NCBI RefSeq assembly: GCF_022810305.1
Contig: NZ_JALGQH010000020.1
Location: 1-64,000, forward strand
Length of the DNA: 64,000 nucleotides
Source: Rhodococcus sp. ARC_M6
GTDB lineage: Bacteria; Actinomycetota; Actinomycetes; Mycobacteriales; Mycobacteriaceae
Reading direction: 5' to 3'
The first letter of the stretch is position 1. Each line of letters begins with the position of its first letter. The notes below the pieces were generated by a model. It saw nothing but the letters and a program-made list of their open reading frames with translations. It was not told where the DNA came from and did no database searches. Below are positions 38,417 to 49,044 of the stretch, one piece after another. Both the position numbers and the translations under genes were made by a program.

Positions 38417-38495
38417 CCATCGTCACACCGATTCGGACAAGATCACGGTCACTCGAGGTCGATCAGTCAACTAGACTAGGCCTCGCGTCGCCGGC

Positions 38496-38705
38496 GTACG
38501 GGAGAGCCTCGGGTATTGCCTCACAGTTTTGGCTGTGAACACTGCTTGGGCGCCGAAGGAGCAATACCTCCCCGTCAATCTCTCAGGCACAAAGGACCGT
38601 ACGGGCTCCGACGCCTCTGGAAAGCGGTGGGATAACCCACCCGCCGACGGGGAAAGGCTGTGATCCCCGGTACCGGAGGGTCTCTACCGAATCTCTCAGG
38701 CGCTC
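38496..38705 (+). promoter_or_regulatory. tandem glycine riboswitch
   Basis: Two aptamers in series. The first (~38496-38602) starts CGTACGGGAGAGCC and ends 'CAATCTCTCAGGCACAAAGGACCGTACG', its ends pairing. The second (~38612-38705) repeats the GGAAAG ... GGTCTCTACCG ... AATCTCTCAGGC core. This is the classic cooperative glycine riboswitch layout. It lies directly upstream of gcvP, whose start is ~80 nt later, so glycine would switch on glycine cleavage. The expression platform probably includes the short CACCTAGAGGTG hairpin before the gcvP ribosome site. Confidence 0.95.
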
Positions 38706-38786
38706 GGTCTATCGAGCATGCGACAGAGGGGGAGGAACGCACCTAGAGGTGTGTGTCCTGATCCTCCGATCTGTCTGGGAGTTGTC

Positions 38787-41645
38787 GTGATCGACGCTGC
38801 AAGCCGTATTTTTGCCGACCGCCATGTCGGTCCGAACGCCGCGGAACTCGCGCGCATCCTTGAACTGATCGGGGTCGATTCTCTCGACGATCTCGCTACC
38901 AAGGCCGTTCCCGCTGTCATCCTCGACGCCGCCCCCGGCGGAATTGCCGATGGGCTCGATGCGCTTCCGCTTCCCGTCGGTGAGCACGAAGCCCTGGCAG
39001 AGCTGACGGCCCTCGCCGCTCAGAACACCGTGGCCACCTCGATGATCGGTCTCGGCTACTTCGACACTCTCACCCCGCCGGTGTTGCTGCGCAACATCAT
39101 CGAGAACCCGGCCTGGTACACCGCGTACACGCCGTATCAGCCCGAGATCAGCCAGGGCCGCCTCGAAGCCCTCCTCAACTTCCAGACGATGGTGTCCGAC
39201 CTGTCGGGCATGGAACTCGCAAACTCGTCGATGCTCGACGAGGCCACCGCAGCAGCTGAAGCAATGACGTTGCTTCGTCGCGCGAACCGCAGCAAGTCGC
39301 CCCGATTTGTTGTCGACACCGACATCTACCCGCAGACGTTGGCTGTCATCGAGACGCGCGCCGAGCCGCTCGGCATCGAGATCGTCTCCGCCGACCTCAC
39401 CCAGGGCCTGCCCGAAGGTGAGTTCTTCGGAATTATCGCTCAGATCCCGGGTGCATCGGGCCGCGTCGTCGATTACACCGCGATCATCGCCGAGGCTCAC
39501 GAGCGCGGCGCGCTGGTTGCCGTCGGCGCTGATCTTCTTGCGATGACGTTGATTACCTCGCCCGGTGAACTCGGCGCGGACGCGTGCTTCGGCACGACCC
39601 AGCGTTTCGGTGTTCCCATGGGTTACGGCGGACCGCACGCCGGCTACCTGGCCGTGCACGCAAAGCATGCACGTCAGCTGCCCGGCCGTTTGGTCGGTGT
39701 CTCCATCGACGCCGACGGAGACAAGGCATACCGCCTCGCGCTGCAGACTCGTGAACAGCACATCCGTCGCGAAAAGGCGACGTCCAACATCTGTACCGCC
39801 CAGGTGCTCCTCGCCATCCTCGCGGCGATGTACGCGAGCTACCACGGCGCCGAGGGCCTCAAGGCGATTGCGTTGCGCGTCGCTGCGCAGGCGAATGCAC
39901 TGGCCACCGGCCTGCGTGAGGGCGGCGTGACCGTCGTTCACGATTCGTTCTTCGACACCGTTCTGGCGCAGGTCCCGGGCAAGGCCGCCGATGTCGTTGC
40001 TGCTGCCAAGGAATCCGGTATCAATCTGCGACTGGTGGACGCCGACCATGTCGGAATCTCCTGCGACGAAGCAACCACGGCAGATCACGTACTCGCAGTC
40101 CTCGACGCATTCGGAATCGACGACGCTGTTGTCGCCATCGACGCCGAAGGTAACTCTGTTCCGGTCGCTCAGGAGCGTACGTCGGACTACCTGCAGCATG
40201 AGGCATTCACCCGTTACCGTACGGAAACAGCAATGCTCCGCTACCTGCGTGCGTTGTCCGACAAGGATATTGCGCTCGACCGCAGCATGATCCCACTCGG
40301 ATCCTGCACCATGAAGCTCAACGCGACCGCCGAGATGGAATCAATCACCTGGCCCGCATTCAATGCCATTCACCCGTTTGCGCCCACCTCCGACGCACCC
40401 GGACTGCTCAAGATCATCAAGGACCTCGAAGACTGGCTGGTTGCGGTCACCGGCTACGACAACGTGAGCCTGCAGCCTAACGCCGGCAGCCAGGGGGAGT
40501 ACGCGGGTCTGCTCGCAATCCGCAACTACCACCTCAGCCGCGGCGACGATCACCGCGACACCTGCCTGATCCCGTCCAGCGCCCACGGCACCAACGCCGC
40601 TTCCGCCGTCATGGCCGGAATGCGCGTCGAGGTTGTCGCGTGCCGTCCCAACGGTGACGTCGACGTCGACGATCTGCGTGCCAAGATTGCCGATCACGCC
40701 GAGCGTCTTGCCGCGATCATGATCACGTACCCGTCCACCCATGGCGTGTACGAGCACGAGATCTCCGACATCTGCGCCGCAGTGCACGATGCCGGCGGAC
40801 AGGTATACGTCGACGGCGCGAACCTCAATGCTCTTGTCGGCCTTGCTCGTCCGGGTCGTTTCGGGGGCGACGTCAGCCACCTGAACCTGCACAAGACTTT
40901 CTGCATCCCGCACGGTGGCGGTGGCCCCGGCGTCGGACCCATCGGCGTTCGCTCACACCTCGCACCGTTCATGCCCGGACATCCGATGGCGCCTGAACTG
41001 GGCGGCCGGGGAACAATCTCCGCCGCGCCGTACGGCAGCGCATCCATCCTGCCCATCACCTGGACTTACATCCGAATGATGGGAGCACAGGGCTTGCGCC
41101 GCGCGAGCCTGACAGCTATCGCGTCCGCCAACTACATCGCTCGTCGTCTCGACGAGTACTTCCCGGTGCTCTACACCGGAGAAAACGGCATGGTCGCGCA
41201 CGAGTGCATCCTCGACCTGCGCGGTCTGACCAAGGACACCGGAGTTACCGTCGACGACGTCGCAAAGCGTCTGGCCGACTACGGTTTCCATGCCCCGACC
41301 ATGAGCTTCCCCGTGGTCGGCACCCTCATGGTCGAGCCCACCGAGAGCGAAAACCTCGAAGAAATCGACGAGTTCTGCGAAGCGATGATTGCCATTCGCG
41401 GCGAGATTGATCGCGTCGCAGCCGGCGAATGGACCGTTGAGGACAACCCGCTGCGCGGTGCGCCGCACACCGCCGGAAGCATTGCAGCCGAGTGGGATCA
41501 CCCCTACTCGCGTGAGATCGCAGTGTTCCCGCGTGGCAAGGCTCGGCCCAAGGTATGGCCGGCAGTGCGTCGTATCGACGGTGCTCATGGCGACCGCAAC
41601 CTGGTCTGCTCATGCCCGCCGATCGAAGCGTTCGCGGGTAACTAG
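38787..41645 (+). CDS. gcvP: glycine dehydrogenase (decarboxylating), P protein
   Basis: 952 aa from GTG 38787 (GGGA about 6 nt upstream); the open frame before it belongs to the riboswitch leader. It is the fused P1-P2 form: an N-terminal half '[19 protein letters not shown]' and a C-terminal half with the PLP lysine K703 in '[20 protein letters not shown]'. It decarboxylates glycine and loads the aminomethyl group on GcvH. The length is standard for the fused type (~950 aa). Confidence 0.97.
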   Translation: MIDAASRIFADRHVGPNAAELARILELIGVDSLDDLATKAVPAVILDAAPGGIADGLDALPLPVGEHEALAELTALAAQNTVATSMIGLGYFDTLTPPVLLRNIIENPAWYTAYTPYQPEISQGRLEALLNFQTMVSDLSGMELANSSMLDEATAAAEAMTLLRRANRSKSPRFVVDTDIYPQTLAVIETRAEPLGIEIVSADLTQGLPEGEFFGIIAQIPGASGRVVDYTAIIAEAHERGALVAVGADLLAMTLITSPGELGADACFGTTQRFGVPMGYGGPHAGYLAVHAKHARQLPGRLVGVSIDADGDKAYRLALQTREQHIRREKATSNICTAQVLLAILAAMYASYHGAEGLKAIALRVAAQANALATGLREGGVTVVHDSFFDTVLAQVPGKAADVVAAAKESGINLRLVDADHVGISCDEATTADHVLAVLDAFGIDDAVVAIDAEGNSVPVAQERTSDYLQHEAFTRYRTETAMLRYLRALSDKDIALDRSMIPLGSCTMKLNATAEMESITWPAFNAIHPFAPTSDAPGLLKIIKDLEDWLVAVTGYDNVSLQPNAGSQGEYAGLLAIRNYHLSRGDDHRDTCLIPSSAHGTNAASAVMAGMRVEVVACRPNGDVDVDDLRAKIADHAERLAAIMITYPSTHGVYEHEISDICAAVHDAGGQVYVDGANLNALVGLARPGRFGGDVSHLNLHKTFCIPHGGGGPGVGPIGVRSHLAPFMPGHPMAPELGGRGTISAAPYGSASILPITWTYIRMMGAQGLRRASLTAIASANYIARRLDEYFPVLYTGENGMVAHECILDLRGLTKDTGVTVDDVAKRLADYGFHAPTMSFPVVGTLMVEPTESENLEEIDEFCEAMIAIRGEIDRVAAGEWTVEDNPLRGAPHTAGSIAAEWDHPYSREIAVFPRGKARPKVWPAVRRIDGAHGDRNLVCSCPPIEAFAGN

Positions 41646-41666
41646 TTTCTCACCCGCCGCTGGAGG

Positions 41667-42815
41667 TCACGGTTCGCGAATCAGTTCGAGAACGGTGATC
41701 TCCGGCGGTGCACCCACCCGCACCGGTGGTCCCCACGCTCCGGCACCGCGGGTCGTGTACAGAACGGTATTACCGATCTTGTCCAGGCCGTGCACCGAAG
41801 GTTGTTGCAGCGGAACTAGGTAACGCAGCGGCCACATCTGCCCGTCATGGGTGTGGCCGGACAGTTGTAGGTCGATACCCAGCTCGGATGCTTCAATCGC
41901 TTGACGCGGTTCGTGCGCCAGGAGCAGGGCAAATATTTCGGGGTTGCGGCCCTCCAGGGCTTTGCCGAGGTTCGGCTCGTACGGTTCGGGCGACGTGTAG
42001 TCGTGAATTCCGACGATATCGATGGAGGTGCCTCCGCGCTCGATCGAAGATCGACTGTTACGAAGTGTGGTGACTCCCAGACTGTCCCACACGTCGAGCC
42101 ACTTTCCGCCGTCGTCGGCGTAGAACTCGTGATTGCCACTGACACCGAAAACTCCATCCGGCGCACGAAGATCGGCGAGGGGCGCCAGGTCCGGAGCGAC
42201 CTTGGCTACGGTTCCGTCCACCAGATCACCGGCGATCGCGATCAGGTCCGCATCCTGTGAGTTCACCAAGTCGACGACCTTGCGAGTGAAATCAACTCCA
42301 CGCGCCGGGCCGACATGCAGGTCCGTGATCAGGGCGATCCGATAACCGTCGAAAGCTTCCGGTAGACGAGCGAGCGGCACGCGCACACGCGTGACCCGGG
42401 GATTAGACGCCTCGAGCACTCCGTATCCAGCGGTTCCGAAAGCAGCGAGAGCGACTGTTGTCGTGGCCAACTGCAAGGTACGACGCTTGGCCGGATCTAC
42501 CGCGGTGGGTTGACCGCCGCGTCGGCGCACCAGGCGGTTGATCCCGGTGATCAGTCCGATAATCAGTAATCCCGGGATCAGATAAAGCCACGACGCCAAC
42601 CAGACCCAGCCGAGAAATCCGACCGGGCGTGCCCACGACGTCGGGAAAATCTCGCCGCTGCCCATCCCGATAAGCGTCAGCACACCCAACAGCACCAACA
42701 ATGCATCGGTGATGCGAGCCCAGCGCGTCGACATCCCGGTGGCGCGGACAAGCCTGCGGTGCAGGAACCAGGTCAAGAGGGTAAGTACTACTGCAAATAC
42801 AGCGAGACGTGCCAT
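41667..42815 (-). CDS. membrane metallophosphoesterase
   Basis: 382 aa. Four to five N-terminal TM helices (~1-115) carry a cytosolic or external calcineurin-type phosphoesterase domain with all metal motifs: 'TDLHVG' (DxH), 'AGDLVDG' (GDxxD), 'GNHE' and 'GHTHDGQ'. It belongs to the YkuE-like membrane phosphoesterases, some of which act on UDP-diacylglucosamine (LpxH-related) or lipids; the substrate here is unknown. The start codon overlaps the stop of the upstream VWA gene by one base. It converges on gcvP. Confidence 0.9.
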   Translation of the reverse strand: MARLAVFAVVLTLLTWFLHRRLVRATGMSTRWARITDALLVLLGVLTLIGMGSGEIFPTSWARPVGFLGWVWLASWLYLIPGLLIIGLITGINRLVRRRGGQPTAVDPAKRRTLQLATTTVALAAFGTAGYGVLEASNPRVTRVRVPLARLPEAFDGYRIALITDLHVGPARGVDFTRKVVDLVNSQDADLIAIAGDLVDGTVAKVAPDLAPLADLRAPDGVFGVSGNHEFYADDGGKWLDVWDSLGVTTLRNSRSSIERGGTSIDIVGIHDYTSPEPYEPNLGKALEGRNPEIFALLLAHEPRQAIEASELGIDLQLSGHTHDGQMWPLRYLVPLQQPSVHGLDKIGNTVLYTTRGAGAWGPPVRVGAPPEITVLELIREP

Positions 42816-44491
42816 CAGGACAGCAGTTTCGCGACAGCGGCGGGCAATGCGGGGTCGGCGGTCGAATCCACGCGAATCAACGTTCCACCGGTCCGGTCCG
42901 ATACGTCTTGGAGAGTAGAGATGTCATTGCCGGCACCGACAACCAGAATGTCCACATGAACCGGGCGAGCAGGGTTGCCCGCCGCAGCTATTGCGCTGAG
43001 CAATTCGGCTCGGGTCATCGTGGATTCGTCCGTGGAACTCGAGGTGACGAGGAGAACCGAGTTGGTACGACCTGAGTCGTACCCGTCTACCGCCGCCTTG
43101 TACGCCGCTGACAGTGCCGGATATTTGGCGGACTTTCCTTCGGCGCGTAACCCGTTCAAGGCAGCAGTGAGCGCGCCGCGATGAGCGGGTGCGGACAGGG
43201 GAGCGCCCGGAACCAGCATTCGCTCAGTGGTGTTGAACGCGGCCAGTCCGACGTCCGACGCGTCGGGACTGCGGCCGAGTTGAGCTTCGAGTGCCGTGAC
43301 GATATTGGCCAGACGCGATCGACCGCCGTCATCGACGCCCATCGGAGTCGACGTGTCCATCACGATGCTTGCACTGCGCACCGAGACCGGATTGGCCACC
43401 ACATTGCCGAGAACCGCTGCGGTCTCTGCGGAGGCCGGCACCAGTGTGGATGCGATTCGCGTCAGCGGCAGCGCTCCCAGATTGGGGTCGCTGTGACCTT
43501 CCACTCGAAAGCCGGAGTCCACGAAGATCTTCGACGACTCGGACTCACGCATGTACTCCGAGAATTGGGCTGCCGCGCGCGAGGACGTCTCGTCGATACC
43601 GGCGCCGGCAACAACGACGGCCGGGTAGTCGGCGACGGGCGTAGAACCGATCGGGGAGTACGCCGTCATAGCGGGGTTCGCGGATTGTGCGATCGACTGT
43701 TCTGTTGTGGGAACAGCTTTGACAGTATCCAGCGCTCCGCTGGACAAGGCAGCCAGTGCGTCGGCGGTGGTGGCCGGCGGGTTCGGCAGAGTCTGGAAGC
43801 GAAGCGCAAGGGTGGTCAACGCGGAGGTTACCTGGCTGGAGCGAGCCTGCTCAGTGGTGACCGGACCTGCTCCGGCTCCGGATACGTCCGCGGCGACGGC
43901 TTGTGTTGCCATGACGGTTTCGGTACTGCCGACGGGAAGTGCCATTGTCAGATCGGACGGCAGCGATTTCCAGGAAGCCCCGGTGGATTTCAAGGCGGCA
44001 GCCGTATCAGGACTGACCGCCAGCACGAGTGGCGACATTGCGAGTGATCGCGGCTCGCCGTTCATTACCGACTGTCCGGCCAGTGGAGCTGTATCGAACG
44101 AACTCTGGGCGACCCACAGGCCGGGGCGGGGTCCGAGGGCCGCGTCATCCCAGGTCGATTGAGCACCTGCTGCGAGCGCAGCACCGACAGCAGGCGTCGG
44201 CGCACCGTGTACGGCAACGGTGATGCAATGGTCGCGAACCACGGGAGAGGTCTGGGTGTACCGCTTTCCCAACTCTTCGATCTGCGGGGCAATGGACGGA
44301 TCGGCGGTGACATCGAGTGTCTTGCCACCCTCGACGCACGTCCCCGCGGCCTGCTCGCCCTGATCGGCGATGCGACTGCCGAGCGCTTTCCACCCGAAAA
44401 AACCCGCCACGATCAGCACAATCAGTGCGACCACGAAGATCGGACCCTTGCTGATACCTCTGGCGCTTGAACCGCCGCGATGTTCGCCCAC
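42815..44491 (-). CDS. membrane-anchored protein with solute-binding-like and VWA domains
   Basis: 558 aa. One N-terminal TM anchor (~18-38), then a periplasmic-binding-like region (~50-330, 'TAYSPIGSTPVADYPAVVVAGAGIDE') and a C-terminal von Willebrand A domain from ~370 with MIDAS-like 'MDTSTPMG'. The expected DxSxS third position is a proline (DTSTP), so metal binding may be altered. It corresponds to the Rv1836c type. It is exposed outside the membrane; function unknown. Confidence 0.85.
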   Translation of the reverse strand: MGEHRGGSSARGISKGPIFVVALIVLIVAGFFGWKALGSRIADQGEQAAGTCVEGGKTLDVTADPSIAPQIEELGKRYTQTSPVVRDHCITVAVHGAPTPAVGAALAAGAQSTWDDAALGPRPGLWVAQSSFDTAPLAGQSVMNGEPRSLAMSPLVLAVSPDTAAALKSTGASWKSLPSDLTMALPVGSTETVMATQAVAADVSGAGAGPVTTEQARSSQVTSALTTLALRFQTLPNPPATTADALAALSSGALDTVKAVPTTEQSIAQSANPAMTAYSPIGSTPVADYPAVVVAGAGIDETSSRAAAQFSEYMRESESSKIFVDSGFRVEGHSDPNLGALPLTRIASTLVPASAETAAVLGNVVANPVSVRSASIVMDTSTPMGVDDGGRSRLANIVTALEAQLGRSPDASDVGLAAFNTTERMLVPGAPLSAPAHRGALTAALNGLRAEGKSAKYPALSAAYKAAVDGYDSGRTNSVLLVTSSSTDESTMTRAELLSAIAAAGNPARPVHVDILVVGAGNDISTLQDVSDRTGGTLIRVDSTADPALPAAVAKLLS

Positions 44492-44553
44492 GTACGTTGC
44501 CCGCCTCGGTAGCTCGAAGATTGTGTTCAGGCCAGTCTAGTGATGATCAAACG

Positions 44554-44592
44554 CGAACGGCCTCGACACCACTTCGGTGTCGAGGCCGTTCG
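44554..44592 (-). terminator. terminator after glcB
   Basis: A perfect 17-bp inverted repeat (44554-44570 with 44576-44592) and a 5-nt loop, starting 18 nt after the glcB stop on the minus strand. It separates glcB from the VWA gene. Confidence 0.9.
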
Positions 44593-44609
44593 GAATGCGT
44601 CGTGAGCTA

Positions 44610-46793
44610 TCAGGCGTTGGCGGCCTTGTACTCGCGGCGACGACGGTGCAGGATCGGCTCTGTGTACCCGCTGGGCTGCTTTGCGCCCTCGAGGATTAGT
44701 TCCTTGGCTGCCTGGAATGCAATGTTGGAACCGAAATCCGGTGCCATGTTGCGGTATTCGGCGTCGCCGTCGTTCTGACGGTCGACGACCGGCGCCATGC
44801 GCTCGAGTGCAGACACGACGTCCGTCTCACTGACGATGCCGTGACGCAACCAGTTGGCGAGCAACTGGCTCGAGATGCGCAGGGTCGCGCGGTCCTCCAT
44901 GAGTGCGACATCGTGGATGTCGGGAACCTTGGAGCAGCCGACGCCGGCGTCGATCCAGCGGACGACGTAGCCGAGGATGGACTGGCAGTTGTTGTCGAGT
45001 TCTTCCTTCTTCTCCGCGTCCGACCAGTCGGTGCTGGGTGCGAGCGGGATGGTCAGGATGTCGTCGACGGTGGCGCGAGGCTTGCCCTTCAACTCGTCCT
45101 GAACAGCGAAGACGTCGACGCGGTGGTAGTGCGTCGCATGCAGGGTTGCGCCGGTGGGTGAGGGAACCCACGCGGTGTTGGCTCCGGCCTTGGGATGGCC
45201 GATCTTCTGCTCGAGCATGTCGGCCATCAGTTCGGTCATGGCCCACATGCCCTTGCCGATTTGAGCCTTGCCCTGCAGGCCACAGGCCAAGCCGGTATCG
45301 ACGTTCCAGTCCTCGTAGGCGCCGATCCACTTCTGCTTCTTCATTTCGCCCTTGCGCACCATCGCGCCGGCTTCCATGGAGGTGTGGATCTCGTCGCCGG
45401 TGCGGTCGAGGAAGCCGGTGTTGATGAACACAACACGGTCGCTGGCTTCCTTGATGCAGGCAGCGAGGTTGACTGTCGTACGACGCTCTTCGTCCATGAT
45501 GCCGACCTTGAGCGTGTTCTCGGGCAAGCCGAGGACCTGCTCGACACGACCGAACAGTTCGGTGGTGAAGGCAACTTCCTCGGGACCGTGCTGCTTGGGC
45601 TTGACGATGTAGATCGAGCCCGTGCGACTGTTGTCGTGCGGGCCGTTGGCGTCGCTGATCGTCAGGCCGTGAACAGCGCAGGCGCTGGTGATCAGGGCGT
45701 CGAGGATGCCTTCGGGGACCTCGTTGCCTTCGGCGTCGAGGATTGCGGGGTTGGTCATGAGGTGTCCGACGTTGCGGACGAACAGGAGTGAACGGCCATG
45801 CAGGCTGAGTTCGCTGCCGTCGACGGCCGTGTACTTACGGTCACCGTTGAGGGTGCGGGTGAAGGACTTGGCGCCCTTCTTGATCTCCTCGGACAGATCA
45901 CCGCGGTTGAGGCCCAACCAGTTGCGGTAACCGACAACCTTGTCGTCGGCGTCGACAGCGGCGACCGAATCCTCGAAGTCCATGATCGTGGTGACAGCAG
46001 ACTCGAGTACGACGTCCTTGACGCCGGCTGCGTCCGTGCTGCCGATCGGGGAAGTCGCGTCGATCTGGATCTCGGCGTGCAAACCATTGTTGAGGAGGAG
46101 AACGCTGGTAGGTGCGTCCTTCTCACCGAGGTAGCCGACAAGCTTCTCCGGCTGAGCCAATGTCGTGACCGTGCCGTCGGCGAGAGTGACCTTCAGTTCG
46201 CCGCCGTCGATCAGGTACTTCGTGGAATCGGCGTGCGAGCCCGACGCGAGAGGTGCTGCAGCGTCGAGGAATTCACGAGCCCACGCGATGACCTTGTCGC
46301 CGCGAACCTTGTTGTAGCCCGAACCCTTTTCGGCGCCGTTCTCCTCGGAGATGGCATTGGTGCCGTACAACGCGTCGTACAACGAACCCCAACGGGCGTT
46401 GGACGCGTTGAGTGCGAAGCGCGCGTTGAGAATCGGGACAACCAACTGCGGGCCGGCCGTCGACGTGATTTCGGTATCCACATTTGCTGTGGTGACCGAG
46501 AACGGTGCCGGGGTCGGCAGGAGGTAGCCGATTTCCTGGAGGAAAGCCTTGTAGGCGGCGGCGTCGAGGGGAGCACCGGAGTGGTCGCGGTGCCACTGAT
46601 CGATCTTCGCCTGCAGATCGTCACGCTTGGCAAGCAGCGCACGGTTCTTCGGGGCGAGCTCGGTGATGACCTTGTCGGCGCCGGCCCAGAACGTCTCGGC
46701 GTTTACACCGGTGCCGGGAAGTACCTCTTCGACAACGAAGTCGTAGAGAACCTTCGCAACCTGCAGACTGCCGACCTGAACGCGCTCAGTCAT
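44610..46793 (-). CDS. glcB: malate synthase G
   Basis: 727 aa from ATG at 46793 ('[19 protein letters not shown]'); an extra in-frame ATG at 46805 would add four residues. It is near-collinear with mycobacterial GlcB, including '[14 protein letters not shown]', '[18 protein letters not shown]', '[11 protein letters not shown]' and '[13 protein letters not shown]'. It condenses glyoxylate with acetyl-CoA to malate in the glyoxylate shunt. Isocitrate lyase is not nearby. The gene is monocistronic, with its own terminator. Confidence 0.97.
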   Translation of the reverse strand: MTERVQVGSLQVAKVLYDFVVEEVLPGTGVNAETFWAGADKVITELAPKNRALLAKRDDLQAKIDQWHRDHSGAPLDAAAYKAFLQEIGYLLPTPAPFSVTTANVDTEITSTAGPQLVVPILNARFALNASNARWGSLYDALYGTNAISEENGAEKGSGYNKVRGDKVIAWAREFLDAAAPLASGSHADSTKYLIDGGELKVTLADGTVTTLAQPEKLVGYLGEKDAPTSVLLLNNGLHAEIQIDATSPIGSTDAAGVKDVVLESAVTTIMDFEDSVAAVDADDKVVGYRNWLGLNRGDLSEEIKKGAKSFTRTLNGDRKYTAVDGSELSLHGRSLLFVRNVGHLMTNPAILDAEGNEVPEGILDALITSACAVHGLTISDANGPHDNSRTGSIYIVKPKQHGPEEVAFTTELFGRVEQVLGLPENTLKVGIMDEERRTTVNLAACIKEASDRVVFINTGFLDRTGDEIHTSMEAGAMVRKGEMKKQKWIGAYEDWNVDTGLACGLQGKAQIGKGMWAMTELMADMLEQKIGHPKAGANTAWVPSPTGATLHATHYHRVDVFAVQDELKGKPRATVDDILTIPLAPSTDWSDAEKKEELDNNCQSILGYVVRWIDAGVGCSKVPDIHDVALMEDRATLRISSQLLANWLRHGIVSETDVVSALERMAPVVDRQNDGDAEYRNMAPDFGSNIAFQAAKELILEGAKQPSGYTEPILHRRRREYKAANA

Positions 46794-46898
46794 GAATAGC
46801 CTCACTTTTCCGAAATCGGAGCACCGCGACGGGTGCCATGAACCGCAATCAATGTTACTCGTGAGTATTTCGCGGGGGCACAGAGCCTCGATGGATCA

Positions 46899-47100
46899 TC
46901 ACACTCGGCCCGCGAAGACCTCGAAATCTGCACGACACAAACGTTCGACCAGGACATCTCCCCGGCTGTGGCCGGGGTGAGGACGTCCGCAGCGTTGGGT
47001 AATGCTGCGTTTTCGGGGCAATTCTGTGTTGTTGACAGCAGCACTCGGCACTGATTCGCCGAGCATTACTGCCGAGAACTATATCCCGAGTCGCAGCGGA
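46899..47100 (-). pseudogene. 3' fragment of a second saccharopine-dehydrogenase-like gene
   Basis: This stretch aligns, at a constant offset of 224 nt at both ends, with 47123-47324, the last ~200 nt of the intact neighbour on the same strand. The stop codon (TCA on the + strand, 46899-46901) is retained, and shared blocks include 'GACCAGGACATCTCC' and 'CCGAGCAT'. One base is missing near 46963 and one is gained further on, so the frame is broken and restored. About 1 kb of the 5' part is absent. It is a truncated, decaying paralogue, not a gene. Confidence 0.8.
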
Positions 47101-47122
47101 CGCAGGCATCGAAGTTGTCCGG

Positions 47123-48379
47123 TCAGAGTTTCTTGGCCGATACTTCGAAACCTGCGCTACGCAGTCGCTCGACCAGGACATCTCCCAACGCCGTGGCCGG
47201 GGTCAGAACGCCGGCGGCGTCGGGTAGTGATGTGCCGGCGGGTAATTCAGCACTGTCGACTGCCAGGCTCAACGCTGATTCACCGAGCATCACTGCCGTT
47301 GCGCTGTATCCGGGGTCGCCTTGCGCGCGGACGCGTGATCGGTACCGGGCTCCGGTGGTGGTGACGGTGAAGACGTCGAGCGTGAAATGCCCCTTCTTCT
47401 GCGCGTCCTCGCTCGGACCTTCGCCGGGCGCGGGGAGCACCTTGTCGAGGAGGAATCGCGTCGGGGGAAGCGCCAGCCCGGCAATCAGAGCGCCGAGTCC
47501 GAGCGCCACGCCGCCGGCAACCACTGGTGAGATGACGGAAGATCCGACGCTCATCACCTCGCTGTACTTGAATTTCTTGCCGTAGGACCAATCCCGAAGC
47601 GCATTGCTGCGCCGGACGACGCGGGTGTTGTAGGACGCCATGAAGAACGGCGCCTTCCACCCCTTCAACGAGGGGCTGATCTTCCGGCCGTCGACGACCG
47701 TCACGTCGCTCTGGCGCCCGAGATCCGGCTCACGCTCGCGGTCAGGGCTCAGCGAGTACGGCGACGCGGCCAATTTCCTCAGGCGCGCATCATCTTTCGA
47801 CACGTCGATCTGATTGCGGAGTGAATCGATGGTGCCGCCGCTGATGCCACCCCGCAGTGAGGTCACGACCAACGTGGTGTCGGTCATCTCGCCGGCATCA
47901 TCGGCCTGGACCAACTTGTGCAGGACGTGAACGCCGAGATCCGAAGGGATGGAATCGAATCCACACGAGTGGACGATGCGGGCACCGGTGGACACCGCAA
48001 GGTCATGATTGGCGTCGATGCTGTCCCGATGAAAGAGGACCTCGCCGGTGAGATCGACGTAGTCGGTGCCGGCAGCAGCGCAGGCGTGAGCCAGTGCATG
48101 TCCGTACTTTGCGTACGGACCCACGGTCGTGGCAACGACGCGGGTTCGCGTCGCAAGAACCTTCAGCGCGGTCGGGTCGTCGGCGTCGGCAATGACCAGG
48201 GGGAGTTCAGTTGCAGCGGCACCGAGCGTCGCCCGGACGGCAGCCAGCTTTTCGATCGAGCGACCACCGAGACCGATCTTGATGCCGGCCGGCGAATTTT
48301 TCACCAGATACTCGGCCAGGAGTTTTCCGACGAAGCCGCTGGCTCCGTAGACGATGATGTCGAGCTCAGGTTCAGACAT
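47123..48379 (-). CDS. saccharopine dehydrogenase-like / trans-acting enoyl reductase family
   Basis: 418 aa. An N-terminal Rossmann motif ('IIVYGASGFVGKLLAEYLV', ~8-26) and the family body 'TGEVLFHRDSIDANHDLAVSTGARIVHSCGFDSIPSDLGVHVL'. A hydrophobic helix (~285-305) may associate with membrane. Mycobacterial relatives (Rv2449c, Rv2953) include the trans-acting enoyl reductase of phthiocerol/phenolglycolipid synthesis, but most have no assigned role. No polyketide genes are near, so the substrate is open. It has a truncated copy of its own 3' end just downstream. Confidence 0.88.
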   Translation of the reverse strand: MSEPELDIIVYGASGFVGKLLAEYLVKNSPAGIKIGLGGRSIEKLAAVRATLGAAATELPLVIADADDPTALKVLATRTRVVATTVGPYAKYGHALAHACAAAGTDYVDLTGEVLFHRDSIDANHDLAVSTGARIVHSCGFDSIPSDLGVHVLHKLVQADDAGEMTDTTLVVTSLRGGISGGTIDSLRNQIDVSKDDARLRKLAASPYSLSPDREREPDLGRQSDVTVVDGRKISPSLKGWKAPFFMASYNTRVVRRSNALRDWSYGKKFKYSEVMSVGSSVISPVVAGGVALGLGALIAGLALPPTRFLLDKVLPAPGEGPSEDAQKKGHFTLDVFTVTTTGARYRSRVRAQGDPGYSATAVMLGESALSLAVDSAELPAGTSLPDAAGVLTPATALGDVLVERLRSAGFEVSAKKL

Positions 48380-48423
48380 GGCACCAGCCTACAAACGAGC
48401 ACTCCGATCCGATGTGATGGAGC

Positions 48424-48837
48424 TCACTCTTCGGGTAGGGGGTCTTTGACGACGAGGATCGGTACCTCGACTTCGAGGAGGAGTCGCTGGAGCGGCCGTT
48501 CCAAGAGAAACTTGCCAATGGGGGACATACGACGCGTTCCGACGATCAAGAGCCCCGCACCGGTGGACTCGGTCAGCTGGACCAACGCAGTGACCGGGTC
48601 ACCGTCATGCTCCGTCGTACGTAGTTCCCACGGTGTCTCGGAGAATCCGCCGGCGTCAAGCGCTGATTGGACCTCTCCGCGCAATGCCGCGTTGTCTTCG
48701 TCGGTTTCTGCGAGATTGATGTCGTCGATGACATGCAGAACCAGAAGTTGTTCGCGTCGATTCACGGACTCGCGTGCGCCGGCGACGATGGCAGCCCGGC
48801 CCTCCGGGCTGTCCTTGTGTACGACAGCGATCGCCAT
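48424..48837 (-). CDS. universal stress protein family protein
   Basis: 137 aa from ATG at 48837, with GGAGG spaced 5 nt before it; the frame stays open upstream, but this start fits the family. Typical UspA ends are 'MAIAVVHKDSPEGRAAIVAGARESVNR' and 'GLLIVGTRRMSPIGKFLLE', closing with 'PILVVKDP'. The ATP-binding tail G(x2)G(x9)G(S/T) is degraded ('LLERPLQ' instead of LLGSVS), so it probably does not bind ATP. Role in stress survival is generic. Confidence 0.88.
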   Translation of the reverse strand: MAIAVVHKDSPEGRAAIVAGARESVNRREQLLVLHVIDDINLAETDEDNAALRGEVQSALDAGGFSETPWELRTTEHDGDPVTALVQLTESTGAGLLIVGTRRMSPIGKFLLERPLQRLLLEVEVPILVVKDPLPEE

Positions 48838-48992
48838 GGTTCCTCCGAATTGATTGCCGGTGCCCAGTCGATGGCAGGGTCGTAGACCATTATCGCCTGC
48901 AATTGCGTTCGGCTGCCGGAATGCGGGACTCGACACGGCGCTGCGGCAGTGTCGAAATTGCCACATCCAGGCGACGAGGTGGGTGCAGTCAC

Positions 48993-49044
48993 CTCGGTGG
49001 TCACCTCACCACGGTGGACGCTCGGTGGTCACCTCACCACGGTG
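48993..49044. repeat. 24-bp direct repeat at the 3' end of the SDR gene
   Basis: Two copies of a 24-bp sequence beginning CTCGGTGGTCACCTCACC (48993-49016 and 49021-49044) separated by 4 nt. Each contains internal CACC/GGTG symmetry. The second copy covers the stop codon of the SDR gene on the minus strand, so the repeat probably arose by a small tandem duplication of the gene end. It may also form a stem that helps transcription end. Confidence 0.8.

Noticed and set aside
46855-47181. 109-codon minus-strand frame over the glcB-saccharopine gap
   Set aside because: It is not the frame of the neighbouring gene copy; the region is explained by the decayed duplicate.
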